64,000 nt of DNA from Mercurialis annua (taxonomy: Eukaryota; Streptophyta; Magnoliopsida; Malpighiales; Euphorbiaceae), in assembly GCF_937616625.2 (NCBI RefSeq), contig NC_065576.1, positions 8,806,501-8,870,500 of the forward strand, written 5' to 3'. The notes beneath the pieces were generated by a model. That model searched no databases. It worked only from the letters and a program-made list of their open reading frames with translations, and was not told the DNA's origin. A program made the translations under genes and the position numbers. Positions 24,672 to 38,081 of this stretch are shown here, piece after piece (positions within the stretch are counted from its first letter, which is position 1; each line of letters opens with the position of its first letter).

Positions 24672-25209
24672 CATAAAATATTATCTTTAGTTGATCAAAT
24701 TAATAGAGAGTAGGATATATGATCTCGAATTATAAATTTATGAACCGAATGGATCTTTTATTCAATATATATGCTAATAATGTTTTGTTAATTTATTAGT
24801 ATTAATCATTTATATTATTATATAGGACAAAATTATATTATAGTCCAATCACATCTTTAACTTGTGATAGTAAAAATAGGTATGGAAGAATAACTTCATT
24901 GGTCATTTATTTGTCATTATTCTTTCTTCTATTAATATTAAAAGAAAATTCACCATATGAGTTCATATCATGAAATTAAATCAATTAGAGTGTAGATTTT
25001 CTTTCTTTCAACATCTACTATGAACAAAATATGATTTTAGTGTAGGTAAAAAGAATTACAACATTTAAATATATTTTTTCTGTTGTAATTAATCTAACTC
25101 GAAAAATGTTCTACATTTATTATTTAAACAAATTAATAATTATTATTTACAATTTTAATTTTACACTCTCATTTTATATTAAATATATTATTTCTTTATG
25201 TTAGAGGAT

Positions 25210-26712
25210 ATTAAATTGGAGGGAATACCAGGCGCCAAAATTTTTCGGATCAAATTTGCAACGAATTAAAATATTCGTCGCTAATGGACAAATTTAGTTA
25301 AAGGGTGCGTTTTAGCTATTTAGTTAGCGATGAATTTTTGCGATGGATTGGACAATCCGTCGCTAACTATATAGCCGTGATAGTGGAAAAGTTGACAGAT
25401 AAATCATCCTTACTGCCACTTTACAGAACCGTACATGAGATTTTCACCTCATACGACTCTTTGTTCAATTCTTTTGAAGTCATTGGATTTTTCCCCCGTT
25501 TAACTTAATCTCGCCTTTAGCGACGAATTGAATTGTCCGTCGCTAAAGGTGAGATTAAGTTATTGACTAACCAGCCCTACCTTTTTCTCTGGACCTCTTT
25601 CCCGCCGTTTTCTTCTTTCTCTTAACCTCTCCGCCGTTTCCCTTCCCCCCCCCCCCCCCCTCCTCCGCCATTTTCCCTCCCCCCCCCCCCCCCGCCATTT
25701 TCCCTTCCCCCCTCTCCGCCGCTGTTTTCCTTCCTCTCCATCCCCGCTGCCAACTGCAGTTCTTCCGTCGTTCGGTACTGCTACGCCGACGAGGTAAGTT
25801 GTTTGTTTTTATTTTTTTATATATAATTTTAGTTATAAATATAAACTAATATAAATTAAATTAATTTAAAAACAGCCTCTGCTAGTTCCGCTGCCTCCGC
25901 TCCGCTACCTTTTTTGTTAAATTTTAGGGACATTTTCATTAATTTGATGATTCATTAAGTTAAATTATAATGTTTAAGTTAATTATTATATTAATTATAG
26001 GTTAATTATAAATTAGGTTATTTTAGTCTTCGGGTTAATTTTGTGTTTTAGGTTAATGTAATGGTTAATTTTATGTTTTAAACATTATATTAGAATTAGG
26101 TTGAATTGTTATAATAAAATATATTGATTTTAGTAAAATTATATTTTTTTAAAGAGTTATTTAATATTTGTTAATTTAAATTAGATTAATTGTTAGTTTG
26201 ATATTTGAATATTTTTTATGTACACTTAAATTTTTTAGTTAATAAGTTATTTAATTATGTAAAAAGTAAATTTATTTAATTGTTTAATTAGTTGAATAAA
26301 GTAGCTTGTTAATTATTTTTATAATTATTAGTTGATTAAATTAGGTTAATTTGATGATTATATTATAAGTTGTTTAATTGTTAATAAGCTAATTAGTTTA
26401 TTTATGTATTTAACATAATTTAGATTAGATAACAATTTTATTAGTTTATTGTTTAATTTAGTTAATTGGATTAGATAATAACTTCGTCGGATCTCAAAAT
26501 ATGTCGCTAAATTTCACTAAAAAACTAGCGCCATTCTTTCCCTCCATGTTCCCGCTAAGTTTGTGATGGACTAGGGATGGATTTCAGTCGCTAGCTTCAT
26601 TTTGCGACGGATACTATGTCCGTCGCCAAATCTGTCACAAATGTTGATGATTAGCGACGCATTTGGTGTCCGTCGCCAATATCCGTCGCTAATCTATTGT
26701 TTTCCAGTAGTG
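25210..26712. mobile_element. Non-autonomous CACTA element (left terminus not found)
   Basis: The right end at 26712 reads, on the minus strand, CACTACTGGAAAACAATAG, a standard plant CACTA terminus. Many copies of CGTCGCTAA and TTAGCGACG sit near both sides (25270-25560 and 26480-26700), as expected of subterminal transposase-binding repeats. 25506-25561 is a nearly perfect palindrome centred on GAATTGAATTGTC. The middle is AT-rich with two C-runs near 25650 and 25680. There is no transposase. I could not find CACTA at the left, so that side is truncated or diverged. Confidence 0.75.
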
Positions 26713-26715
26713 TTC

Positions 26716-26959
26716 TTTACTAAAGGGAATTAATTCTTCATTCATGGTGTTGATTACTAAGGTGACTGGTTCTTTTAATACCAAGAATTTCCGTCCTATT
26801 AACTTGGAGAATTGTTTATACAACCTTTTATCTAAAGCTTTGTTGTTACGTTTATCTCCTTTACTCTCTCTTAATGTTTCAGAAAGTCTACACACTTTTT
26901 TGAAGGGTAGGAGTATTCTAGATTGTTATATGATTGCCAATGAATTAATTCACTTATAA
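26716..26959 (+). pseudogene. LINE reverse transcriptase fragment
   Basis: The frame contains TKNFRPINLENCLYNLLSKA and then LHTFLKGRSILDCYMIANEL. These are reverse transcriptase blocks of plant LINEs (the family reads RPISL-NCLYK-LSKVLA and FLKGRSILD). A stop follows at 26957 and no further domains are present. It lies directly beside the CACTA terminus, so the CACTA element probably jumped into or beside this LINE. Confidence 0.85.
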
Positions 26960-28250
26960 CATAGGCAAAACACACAAACTGCTTGTCATGAAACTATTTG
27001 ACCCACTTACTTGAGTTTTGTGTTTTGGCATGATTTAGCAGCTTCTAGACGCTTTTAACTATTTGATTAAACTCGTTTAAGTCGACTAAATGGACGGGAA
27101 GAGCCTTTTTCTTCAATGTCCATGGGTATCATCTACTCCCCGAAATATTGCTTTTAGTTGTTATTTGATTGGTTAGTGTTAAATCTTTTGTTGCTTAGTT
27201 AATTGTTTTCATCAATGTATGCGGGTATCTTCTACTCCTCGAAAAATTTACCGGCACACTTGTTCAAGCGGTTTCGAAGAATGCATAAACTCGTATAAAT
27301 ATTAAGATCTCATGTAAAAACCAAGAATAAATACCTTATAAAGCTTTGTATTTGAAGAAAAACAACCTATTTAGGATGAATAAAAATATATATATATAAG
27401 GTAGATGATACCATATAGCAGAAGAGAATAAAAAAGCTAAAACATAAATAAATGCATACTATTTATTTATTAAAAACAGAATAATTTAAAGGCTGGGGAG
27501 GTGAATTTTGCCAAAAATGGCCAAAAAAATCTCTTCCCATGAAATGTGCACAGGAAGAAAATTTTGAGATTGAAAGGAGTTTGAGATAAAAAGAGATAAG
27601 GGCTTTTTAAATAAAATCTGACTAATTTAGAGTGACTAATTTGAATTGTGTTAACATACATTTTTTTCGATGTATAATATTTGTCGCTTTTGAGAATTGT
27701 TTTTGATCCATAATATTTGCCACACTAGAGTTTTAAGAAAATATTAACTGCTATTTTTTTAAATTTATTTATAATAATAAATAATTTAATAAAATTAAAA
27801 AATAGTTAAACATAAAACTAGTGTTAATTAATATGGACAATTTAATAAAAATACATATAAATTAAGATATATTTATTAGTTTTTTAATTTATGTGAAATA
27901 GTCAAATATGGCAAATATTATATCCCGAAAAGAGTATTCTTCAAAGATATTTGTTTTTATTAAATTAAAAAGTTAATTTTTATTATGATATTTTGTGTTC
28001 ATATACTTTTTAAATTATTGTCTTATAAAATAAGTTTTTTTTAATTATCCGGTGGACTATATGTATCCATCATACTACTTTAGGTTGACAAAATAGTGTG
28101 AATGGAGAGACAAGATGGCGATAAGTTGACCAAAATATTTGACTTTCATGAGTCGAAATAATTCTACTTATTGAGATTTTATTGGAAAAATATAAATTTG
28201 TATCCCTATATTTATTTACTTTTTAGCATTAAATCCTTATTAATTTATAA
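26960..28250. other. AT-rich spacer
   Basis: No gene seen. The stretch is mixed non-coding sequence with short A/T runs. Confidence 0.35.
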
Positions 28251-28405
28251 ATCGGAGGAGCAGCAGCTCCCCGTCGTCTGTTCTTCGAAGAACAGACTGC
28301 CGTCGTCTGTTCTTTATAACAGACACAGGGTCTTGGCGTCTGTTCTTCAGAACAAATCCATGGGGTCTGTTCTTGAGGAAGAAGAACAGACCCCTAGGTC
28401 TATAA
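28251..28405. repeat. Cluster of GTCTGTTCTT / AAGAACAGAC motifs
   Basis: GTCTGTTCTT occurs at least four times and AAGAACAGAC at least twice within about 150 bp, beside GGAGGAGCAGCAGCTCC. It is a GC-richer island in AT-rich DNA, much like the GCTCCTC blocks inside the element at 5762-7174. The function and class are unknown. Confidence 0.5.
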
Positions 28406-28564
28406 ATTTTCTAAAACAAATTTAAAAAAAAATAATTTTTTTATTAAAAATATAAATTTGAGGGTTAATTTGTTGTATATATGAAATTTGTGGTTTAATT
28501 TGTTATATAAAGTTTTAAATTATAGGGATTAATTTTTATTTTCTTTAAATTATTAGGTATTAAT

Positions 28565-28786
28565 TTAAAATGTTTAAAAATAATAAGGACCATTTTAAAC
28601 TTTTTTTTATTAAAAACCACCATCAAAACCGGAGAGTGTATCTCACTCTCTTGGGTGAGAGTGGGGAAGGGGGGTTTTGTACCAGTTTTGACAAGTTCAG
28701 GGTAAAAGTGATCTTATTTTGCTAATTTGGACGTTTTTGATACTTTGTGCCAAGTTTGAGGGGTAAAGTGATTCTTCGTTCATTAT
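28565..28786 (+). repeat. Dispersed repeat B, copy 2
   Basis: The second copy of the repeat in intron 3 of CER1 copy 2 (15485-15671). This one is longer, with an extra block AACCGGAGAGTGTATCTCAC. It ends at GTTCATTA like the first. Confidence 0.65.
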
Positions 28787-28843
28787 TTTTTCAATTTGTA
28801 GGTCTTTCAAACTAACAAACTGTAAAAAGATACATTTTTATTA

Positions 28844-30071
28844 GGGAAAATGGTCATTCATGCCCCTAAGATCTGGGGTCTGGATCAAATAAGCCCTCAA
28901 CGTCCGGAAAAGTTCACCCATGCCTCTAACGTTTGTAAAAATGGACAATGAGGCCCCTCGGTTTAACGTTGTTCCGTTGCTCCTAAGACTCCGTTAGTAT
29001 GATCCTACGTGGTAGAGACAAAAAGATCATTTATGTCCCTAAGGTTTGGGTCCGGGATCAAATGAGCCCTCAACATTTGAAAAAGAATCATTTATGCCCC
29101 TAACGTTTGAAAAGGTTCACTTATGCCCTCAACGTTTGAAAAAAATGAACAATTAGGCCCTCCAGTTTAACACTGTATCATTACTTCCCAAACTCTATTA
29201 GTGTGATCCTACATGTCTAATTTTTAGTGTTTTCCATTAATCGAACCATAGACAACCGACATCGAACATTTAATAGGTAATAATTATCTGATATCATTGA
29301 AAACGATTAAACATAATTAATAATGAAATGTAATTCATAAAAAATCAGTTTATTCATCTTCTTCATGTGTTTCGATTCGACAATTACATTTCTCCAAAAA
29401 TTAGAAATCCAACAATTATATAAAAAAAATTAACTAAAAGGTAAAAATTATATTCTTTTTTATTTGGTGTTCCATCTCATGCACTGCCTCCTTCAACCTC
29501 ACCAACCATTTTTTTTTTCCGTCTGACATTGCAAGTTTCATCAAATAAGATACCGATTAATGAAAAGAATTCTTTATTCGATTGTTGGAGAAGGATAGTT
29601 TATCGGTTTAGCTCGGTCATGTAATAAAATTAATTTGCAACGACGAAGTATTGTTGCTGGGAGAAAGACCGTCACCATAGAGAAAAATTTAACGGTAAAA
29701 ATTAGCCACGTAGGATTACACTAACGAATGGGAAGCAATGAGGCAGTGTTAAACTGATGGCCTAACTGTTCATTTTTCAAATGTTGAGGGCATAAGTGAA
29801 CCTTTTCAAACGTTGGGGGCATAAGTGAACCTTTTTCAAACATTAAGGGCTCATTTGATCCCGAATCCAAACCTTAGGAGCACAAATGATCCTTTTATCT
29901 TTGCCACGTAGGACCACACTAACGGAGTTTTAGGAGCAATGAAACAGCATTAAACTGAGGGGCTTGATTGTCTATTTTTATAAACGTTGGGGGCATGGAT
30001 GAACCTTTTCGGACGTTGAGGCTTACTTGATCCAAACCCTAAATTTTAGGGGCATGAATGACCCTTTTCCC
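28844..30071. mobile_element. Mutator-like element with two tiers of inverted repeats
   Basis: The termini are GGGAAAATGGTCATTCATGC and GCATGAATGACCCTTTTCCC. TTTTTATTA at 28835-28843 and 30072-30080 is a perfect 9-bp duplication. Each arm (about 370 bp) holds two or three diverged copies of a unit with CATTTATGCCCCTAACGTTTG, CCACGTAGGA and CTCCGTTAG, suggesting terminal extension or nesting of related elements. The unique centre (about 29220-29690) has no recognisable coding sequence and could be captured DNA. Confidence 0.9.
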
Positions 30072-30080
30072 TTTTTATTA

Positions 30081-32519
30081 TTAATAATGAAATTTAGATC
30101 ACCGTCGGACAGAAAAATTGAAGAAATTATATAAAATCTTGATATATGTGGGACCCAAAATTTGGGAATCCTAGGTTGGAGGTCCCACAATCATGGCTGC
30201 TTCGGCACTGCTAAGCTGCTTCGGCACTGCTAAGCTGCTTCGTCCGATCATGGGACCGTGAATATTCTTTAGAAACAATCACATATTACGGAATGGATTC
30301 TTATACTGAACTTCCAAAAGAATTTCAAAAATAAATATCTCAAATTGAATCTAATCATTTTATATAAGTAACTACGTAAATAGAAACTATAGTAGAAATA
30401 CAAAAGAGTATTCAAGTGTAGCTAATGCCTGAATTTTACTCATTTCTTTTTCGCAACGATTAGGAGTTCTCTATTTTTTTTTTCCGCATCTCTCACCTCC
30501 GATTTACATTTTACGCGTTTTAAAAATACAATTATAGGTAACTTCCGCTAGACGCTAACAACTAACTTAAAATAGGTCTATCTAAAATAAAAAAAATCCT
30601 GTCAATCTTTTTATAATAAAATGAATTCTAATGGTTGCAAACACTTTAAAATGATACATAATTGGAAATAGTATCAAAAAAAATTATACTGACTCCTTTC
30701 ATTTATAATAAAGAGGCAAGCTGTTTAAAATTAAATTATTTTAAGACAAAACTTATCTTAAAGTATTTATATCTTTTATTATTATTTTACTTCGTCTCTG
30801 TATTTTTAAAAACAAATTTATAAAATCATTTTATTAACATAAATGCGGAAGTGCAATGCACTCTCCATTGATATAGGGACCAAATAAAAATATTTTTAAA
30901 AATATATGACCAAATAAAAAAAATAAGAGTTCATAAATTATTATTAAAAATAAAAAACCAAGTAGAGAAACAAAAATGTACAAAAATAGAGTATTGAAAA
31001 ATGAAAAATACAGAGATCTTAGGATAAATTTGCCTTACTTTAACAATTTAATTCATCATTTTAGTATTAATAAACTAAATAAAAATTATTATTAATTCTT
31101 TTTCCTAAAAAGAAAAAATATAATTAACAAAATAAAAATATATTTACTTTTAATTATTGTACTTAGAGAAAATTAAATGTTTATACATTTTGCTAAATTT
31201 TGTAATTTTTTTAAAGTGTGCGTCATGTAATATATTTTTAAAAGAGGAAGAATTTTATAGACATTGAGAAATATCTTCTTAATCTGCATATATTTTAAAT
31301 ATAGGAAACTGAATATTTTTCTTATCTTATATATACATATTTAATATGTAACATTTTTATATTTTATTTTAAACTTACTATTGTAAAGTTTAAATAATAA
31401 AAAATAATTATTTTACTTTTATTGATTGCAACTTCAATAACTACTGAAATTGGTTTCTGAATGTTTTATTTTATATGAATTCAATAAAATAAAAGTTTTA
31501 TATCATATTATTGTTGTCAAATTCATTAAATTTATAAACAATTCAAAAAAAGTAAGACATAAATAATAATTACGTTTGAATGGAAAAACTTATACTAACG
31601 TTCATTGATGACACGAGAGAAACAATGTGAATATCTATGAGTAAATTAGATTTAACACAATATGATAATTTTGATAGAAAACAACTAATTAAATATAATA
31701 TGATTTTAAAATTTAATTTTCTTATTAACTATAAATATCTATGGAATTTTTTGTTGAATTTCTTTCTATCTCACACACACTCCTGGGATTTTAAGTCGTT
31801 TTACTCTCATTCAAACATTATAATTTTCAACCATTTCGCTCGTGCTAGTGCCTCCAAATTTTTTTGAATTTCTTAGAATATGAGATTCAAATACACACTC
31901 TCTCACACATTATATTCTAATTTTTAACTAAATAGTAATTATTTATAATTATTTTTCAAATCATAAAATTTAATAATTATTTTTATTTATAATATTTTAT
32001 ATTTCTTAATTTTAATAATTTACAATTATTAAAATTATATTAATTATTTAAATTAAAAAATTTGAGTTAATCCGGTTAAACTAATCAAACTATAAACTCT
32101 TGATAAAATCGGTTCGATCTGCTATCTAATTTAATTTAAGAACATTGGTTGAAACTTTATTGAGATTCGTCAAAGTCTTAAGTGAAAAACATATTTTAAA
32201 TCAGTTTCCCGAGGTGGGAACATGAAACTAAATGAGATTTGCTAAAACAATTGTTAAAGAGGCATATATTGTTAAATGTTGCTACATCAGAAGCCTTGAG
32301 ATTCTGCTGAATTTATTACTTCAAATTCATACCCCAAATGTTGTGTGTCGGTGGCTGTGTTTTGGCTCATGATGCTTAACTATTTCATGTGGGAAACAAT
32401 AATTAAAAAAAGAACACAAAATCAATGCTAGCATATTAAAATCAAAACGGAGTATTAGCAATTTTAATATGCTAGCATATTAAAAATTCCCTAAATCAAT
32501 GCACAACGACACCGTCTTG
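30081..32519. other. AT-rich spacer
   Basis: No gene is supported. At 30190-30245 a 19-bp unit (GCTGCTTCGGCACTGCTAA) is repeated about 2.4 times in tandem, flanked by AATCATGG and CGATCATGGG. The rest is very AT-rich with short simple runs. Confidence 0.4.
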
Positions 32520-33480
32520 ACTGTGTTTGGACGTTTTCGTCCCGTTTCGAGTAGTACCCTCGATTGTTGATGCAACGAACTTTTAAATTTGAACTAGGGA
32601 GTTCAAAAGGTCAAAAAGAACATAGACATATAAAGATAGTCGGTATTAAAACGATGTGACATTTTAATTAAACTATGGATTAATCAAAGTGGTCAATGGA
32701 AAGAGGACTATAAGTTTAAACCGAGAACAATCTGTTCTAAGTCGGGATTAGTGTATATGTTATGTTTTCTTTATAAAGTCTACTCTTTAAAATTAGAATT
32801 TTTATTTTGAATTGTGTTTAACAATTGAATTCTAACTAGATCCGACGGACCAGCGAACTACCAGACCAGACGAGTAACGTGTATTGTGGAATTTGCAAGT
32901 TTTGTTTTTGGGAATATCGTTTTTGTGAGTTTGCATTTCACTTTCGAGTATTGATGATGTAATGTTTTAAAACTACAAATGTTATTTAAAATGCACTGCA
33001 TCTGCATGTATTGATTTGAAACTGATATAAATCCATTGGAACAAGCTTCCTACCGAGTGGTAATAGGGCTGCGTGATCACCAATACTGATATATTAGAAT
33101 AAGCATGTGATTAATATAGAGTTAAGAATAAGTCAAATGACGATGGATAGGTCACGACCTAGACTTAACGTGTAACCCTGAGGCGTCCATAACATGGTTC
33201 ACGGTCCATATATCGAATACAGAATTGTGATTCAATAACATTGTTATGGTATATATTATGTATTAAACTATGGAGTGTGTATTTTGATTCATATTATAGT
33301 TTGTCTATTAGGAAATTGAGGATTAGGGTTTTATCTGGATCAGTTGTCTGGCTGCATAATAAATATATTACATGCGATATGGTTTTTATTAATTTTCTTA
33401 AACAATTATGTAGACTCACTCAGTTTTGAATGACTTCGTTGATATTTTCCCTTTATAGACAAATAGTGCTTTTGATGTGA
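32520..33480 (+). repeat. Possible decayed Gypsy LTR fragment
   Basis: Unique-looking, less AT-rich sequence with CTACCGAGTGGTAATAGGG, GCGTGATCACC, GGTCACGACC and TAGACTCACTCAG. These phrases are common in Tekay-like plant Gypsy LTRs, and similar ones occur inverted in the solo LTR at 59861-62831. No ends or target duplication can be placed, so this is a tentative reading. Confidence 0.35.
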
Positions 33481-33549
33481 CGGCTTCCAATCCTTGCTTC
33501 AGAAGTCGTATTTTGTTTAATGTCTAGAGCCACGTAGTTCAATATTTTC

Positions 33550-33810
33550 AGTCTATTTGAAGGCGATGCTAAGGCCATTATCGAGGTTATGAATTTCACT
33601 TCTCCTCTGTAAATGGATTGTGAGGTTATCATTTAAGACAGTAGGTTTTTTTATGGTAAGCATGGTTATAGGAAGTTTAATTTCGTTAAAAGAAATTGTC
33701 ATTGGGTGGCTGACATTGTAGTCAACAAAACCCTTAGAGATCCTTTATTTTGAAATAATTATCTAGCCCAATTGGTTTGGCTTGATTCGAGACTTTCATA
33801 GTTGATTTCC
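33550..33810 (+). pseudogene. LINE RNase H remnant
   Basis: One frame reads FEGDAKAIIEVMNFTS and, after stops, GKHGYRKFNFVKRNCHWVAD followed by IVVNKTLRDPLF. This is the order of the last acidic motif and the H-VKR-CN-VAD-A block of the RVT_3 RNase H found at the end of plant LINEs. Several stops show that it is dead. Confidence 0.65.
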
Positions 33811-34897
33811 AATGAAAATCTTATCATTCCGGCAAAAAAACACACTTCAAAATCTAGAGCTAATATTATTTATATACAAAGTTTAGAGGCAATAATGTAT
33901 TGGGTGATTGTTTGTGCTTTTGTTCAATAAAAACAGAGTTCCATGAATCTTAATGTACTAAAATAATCAAAAAAATCAAGTCACATTCGCAATAAGCTAG
34001 GAACTCTGCTTAGATTTTTTTGTTCAAAATACTCTTTAGAATCTCTGCAGAATTTTAGGGAAATTTCAGAATAAAACTAATCATTTTTTCATACTCTTCA
34101 ACATATGTAATATTGTAATATTGTATTATATTACTTATACAAAAAAATTAAAAGTTTAAAAAATACACTAAAATCACTTGTATAGTTAAATTGAATATTT
34201 TAAATATTTTATTAATTTATTGTATAAATAATATTACAAGCAATTACGTAAAATAATCACTCGTGAAGGTATGCACATGAAGCAAATGTGAAATGGGATG
34301 CTAAAAGTCATGCACTAAATCAAATAACACTACTTTCTTTCAATCAAAATAAAGTTACTTTCAATATTTGGGCCCCTTTCCATGTGCCTAAATGCTTCCC
34401 TCGTCTTCTTCAACACCCAATTATTGTGCATATTTTCTTTTTTAGATTCATGAAGCAACTAAAATATTGTTATGCTTAAAAATTAAATGAATAAAATTAA
34501 TTTTTTATAATAATAAATTAAAATATAAATTTATGGACATAATAGTGATTAAATTGTTTTCAATTTTATTATTTACCCCTTAATTTTCATAATTATATAA
34601 CTTTTTTTTGGATCCCTTTATAAATGGAGTTTCAATTAAAGATAAATAAAATATGAGGAGAAAAATGACATTTTTAAAATTAAAAAAGAATCGAATCTAA
34701 ACTCATAAAAATAATAATAATTAATTTTAAATGAAATAGTGTTTTTTGTTTACGATGCAAAAGAGCATGGAATAATGGTTTGCTGGCGGTGATATTGATA
34801 TGGCTGTTATAATTAGTGTCGGTGTTGTTTCAACTCTTCTCATCAGAATTGCGTCACTGTTTTAATTAGGATTTTAAAAAGATACAAAAAATAAAAT
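33811..34897. other. AT-rich spacer
   Basis: No gene, repeat or RNA seen before the tRNA gene. Confidence 0.35.
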
Positions 34898-34982
34898 TGG
34901 GGTGAGAGAGGCTCGAACTCTCGACCTCAGGATAACTCAGAAGCTATGAGACCTACGCGCTAGCCAACTGCGCCACCACCCC
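34898..34982 (-). tRNA. tRNA-Met (CAT), elongator type, with intron
   Basis: The minus strand begins GGGGTGGTGGCGCAG and ends CTCTCTCACCCCA without encoded CCA, giving a seven-pair acceptor stem. The D arm is GCGC-AGTTGGCTA-GCGC, the T arm contains GAGAGTTCGAGCCTCTC, and the anticodon is CAT in CTCATA. After CATA come 11 nt (GCTTCTGAGTT) before ATCCTGAGG. Plant elongator tRNA-Met genes carry a short intron at exactly this place (family knowledge). The whole is 85 nt and shows no defect. Confidence 0.96.
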
Positions 34983-35066
34983 TTTCGTGTTGTGATTCAT
35001 TTTAATCTTTATTTTATCTAATTATGTTCCTGATCCTTGGTAAGTTGCTAGACAACGATAAAATAA

Positions 35067-35381
35067 GGGTTAAATGTACAAAAAAAATCACCAACTTTCG
35101 CGTGTTTTTGGTATTTGACACGAACTTTTAATTTTGGAATATAAATACACGAACTATCCATTTTTTTGCATATATGATCAAGTTTCCGTTTTAGGTGAAA
35201 AACGGTGTCGTTTTAGGTATAAAACGTTGCCGTTTTAGGTCAAAAACGGTGTCGTTTTATATCAAAAACGATGCTCGTGTTATATATGCAAAAAATTGAT
35301 AGTTCGTGTTTTTATATGCCAAAATTAAAGTTCGTGTCAAATACCAAAAACACGCGAAAGTTTGTGATTTTTGGAGCAATT
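35067..35381. mobile_element. Mutator-like MITE
   Basis: ATAAAATAA at 35058-35066 and 35382-35390 is a perfect 9-bp duplication. The arms match over about 100 bp: AACTTTCGCGTGTTTTTGGT at left is mirrored by ACCAAAAACACGCGAAAGTT at right. The left end is GGGTTAAATG. The middle holds a tandem AAACGGTGTCGTTTTAGGT unit (about three copies). Confidence 0.9.
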
Positions 35382-35390
35382 ATAAAATAA

Positions 35391-36446
35391 TGATCAAATT
35401 ACTATAAGACCTCCACATTTATTATAATTCTTATTTTAATACCTCATATTTAAAAATCAAATAATATTGGTCTCTTATTTTTATTTTTATTAACGATTTA
35501 ATCCTTCTGTCAAATTTGGATGTTGGTCAATCGAGTCTACGAATCCAACGATATCAAAAGGGATACTCGATAAAAAAAATTATGAGTAAATTGTACATTT
35601 AATAATTTTTATTTTTATTTCAATGCATTCTACTATAATTAATGATGGTAAATATAATATTTAATTATTTTAGTGATAATTGAGTGTTTATATTTTGAAA
35701 AACAATTTATAACATATATAAAAGTGTATTAGCGGAGAACACTTCCGTTTTATGGACAAAAATACCTTCTACATAATTTATAAAATTTAAATTAAAAATA
35801 TTTTACAATCCTAATCAATAACTAACACTTACGTGTAGATTAAAATTATCTACATACATTCTTTACTTTAACTATTAGAAAACTCTCCTAATTCTAATTG
35901 ACAGAGTCTGTCTTCTGATCCGGTTATATGACATGCAAAACATGGTAAAGACTAACCGGACGGTAGTTGTCCGATTAACTCTCCGATGCTAAAGTCAGTA
36001 TTGAGTTTTGAGCAAAGATTTGTGTATAAGTTGTAGTTGTGTATTTAGGAATTATAATTCATCACATTATATTTATTAATTTTCCGCTTAACTATAAGTA
36101 AATAATACACATCTTATTTTATACTTAAATACTTAATTAACTAAATAGAAATTATAAAAAATCAAATTCTATACCACATACCTTAAAATAAAATCTATCC
36201 AGTATGAAAATAAGCAATATTTCTTATGTTCTAAAAATGTCAGACATCCGAGTTAAAAATAAATGCAATGATGCAATACATTTCCTAAAAAAATAAAAAA
36301 TTCCTAAATCCATTGCTGGAGTATTAGAAAATAAGAAAAAAAATGGCAATCAACTATGTTAAACAAAAACTTTTCGTGCTTTAATCGTTTCTGTTTTTAG
36401 AAATATTTTGAACTCTTCAAAATTTTATATTTATAATTTACTCTGG
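35391..36446. other. AT-rich spacer
   Basis: No gene or repeat is supported between the MITE and the CACTA element. Confidence 0.35.
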
Positions 36447-38081
36447 TAACACTACAACAAAACAGAGATACAGGGGCGGTTTCGTAGGGGCGGTTCTATA
36501 AAAAGCCCCTATATTTTATCATTTAAAAACTAAGCCGTTCCGTGGGGCGGAATTTTAAAAAAGACCTAACCCTAATAGAAATAATTTTTTTTAATTCTTC
36601 TCTCTCTTCTTTTTCGTCGTCCTCTCGTTCTCTCAACTCAAACACAGTAGCAATGGGGGTGACCTAGCAGCTGATTCACTTGACTCCAATGGCGGACCTG
36701 GATTATCGATGATCTTATAATCCTTTATAACAAGTAGCTAAATCTCTCACTTCACTTAGGTTTTTAGATTTTTGATTTGTTCACTTCACTCGAGCAGCTG
36801 AGTCGCTCTCTTAGGAATCGTCGGCCTCTCATCCTTGCGAACCTGGATTATCGATGTTTATTGCTGGTTTATTATCACTGCAATATTTGCTGTGAAGAAG
36901 GTGACTGGTGTTTGTTTTTGCTAGGGTTTTGTTAACGCAGGTTAGTACATTTCTTATTTGGGTATGTTAATTATTGTTGTTGTTTCCATTAGAGGGTTAA
37001 GAAAAATAAGGTTGTTAATGTGATTGAGGGTTTTAAGAACTCTTTCAGAATGTTGAAGAAGATTAATCATTATGAATTTGTCTTTTGTTTTTTGCTTATT
37101 ACCTGTTTAGTGATCTTGATTTTAGTTCTATTTGAATTTGTGCTTTGTAAATGTGTTGAAGAAGATTAATCATTCTTCTATTTTCAAGTTACAGGTTGAA
37201 GTATCATCATGTTTTGATTGCTAATTAGTCCTAATAATTTGTTGAATTATCGTCATTCGTTGATTTGCTAGTTTTAATCTGATTAAATAAATAAATTAAT
37301 TTTGTTGAGTTATGGTTCTTTTCTAAAGCTGATGTAAGATTGTATAAGAGCAATAGGTGTTATTTGTGTGAAACCTTGGCTACATTTAGCTATAATAATG
37401 TGTTATTTGTGTGAAGCTATTATTATCTGCACATGTATGTCCCAAAATTGATTCAGAAGTTGTGTAGTGGTGTTAATATATGTGTTTTCTTTTGCTTAAT
37501 AGAGTTGTTTTTGTGAATTTAATTAGTAATTGGACTACACATTGTCTATTGGTTATTAGACTATATATGACTTGAGTATATTGAACATTGTGTCAGGCTT
37601 GTACCATAAAGATGAATAGGATGACTTTCTTATAAGCATTAGATCTTAGAAATTGGTAGAAGTAAAATATGTCAGTAAATGAACAAGCATAAAGGAAATG
37701 CCACCTTTCTAAGAAAGACAAAACGACAGAATAACATCAAACCACCAACTGGTCCTATTTTTACATCCCTTCTTTCACATCTCCTTAATTTTGTGTTTGT
37801 TTCTCCAGAAAACTTACAGAAATTTTATTTTCTTTTTGCTCTGTAAGTTGTATTATTTTGCATATTTATTTTCAGAATTTCTGTTGCTCACACTGCATTA
37901 ATCAAACCCTTTTAAAAGCTGCTGCAAGTTTTGTGTTTTTATTGATTTTTATTGCATATTTATTTTCTTTTTATTCTAATTGCTAAAAATGTTAGAAACT
38001 TAATTTTAGGTTTGGTTCTACTTCTTTTGTTTAGTGTTTCTTCTTGATATGGATAGCTGAAGTGTTATAAAATGTAGCATA

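Noticed and set aside
25640..25700. C-runs as a regulatory or telomere-like motif
   Set aside because: Simple homopolymer tracts inside a CACTA relic, and they may include sequencing length errors.
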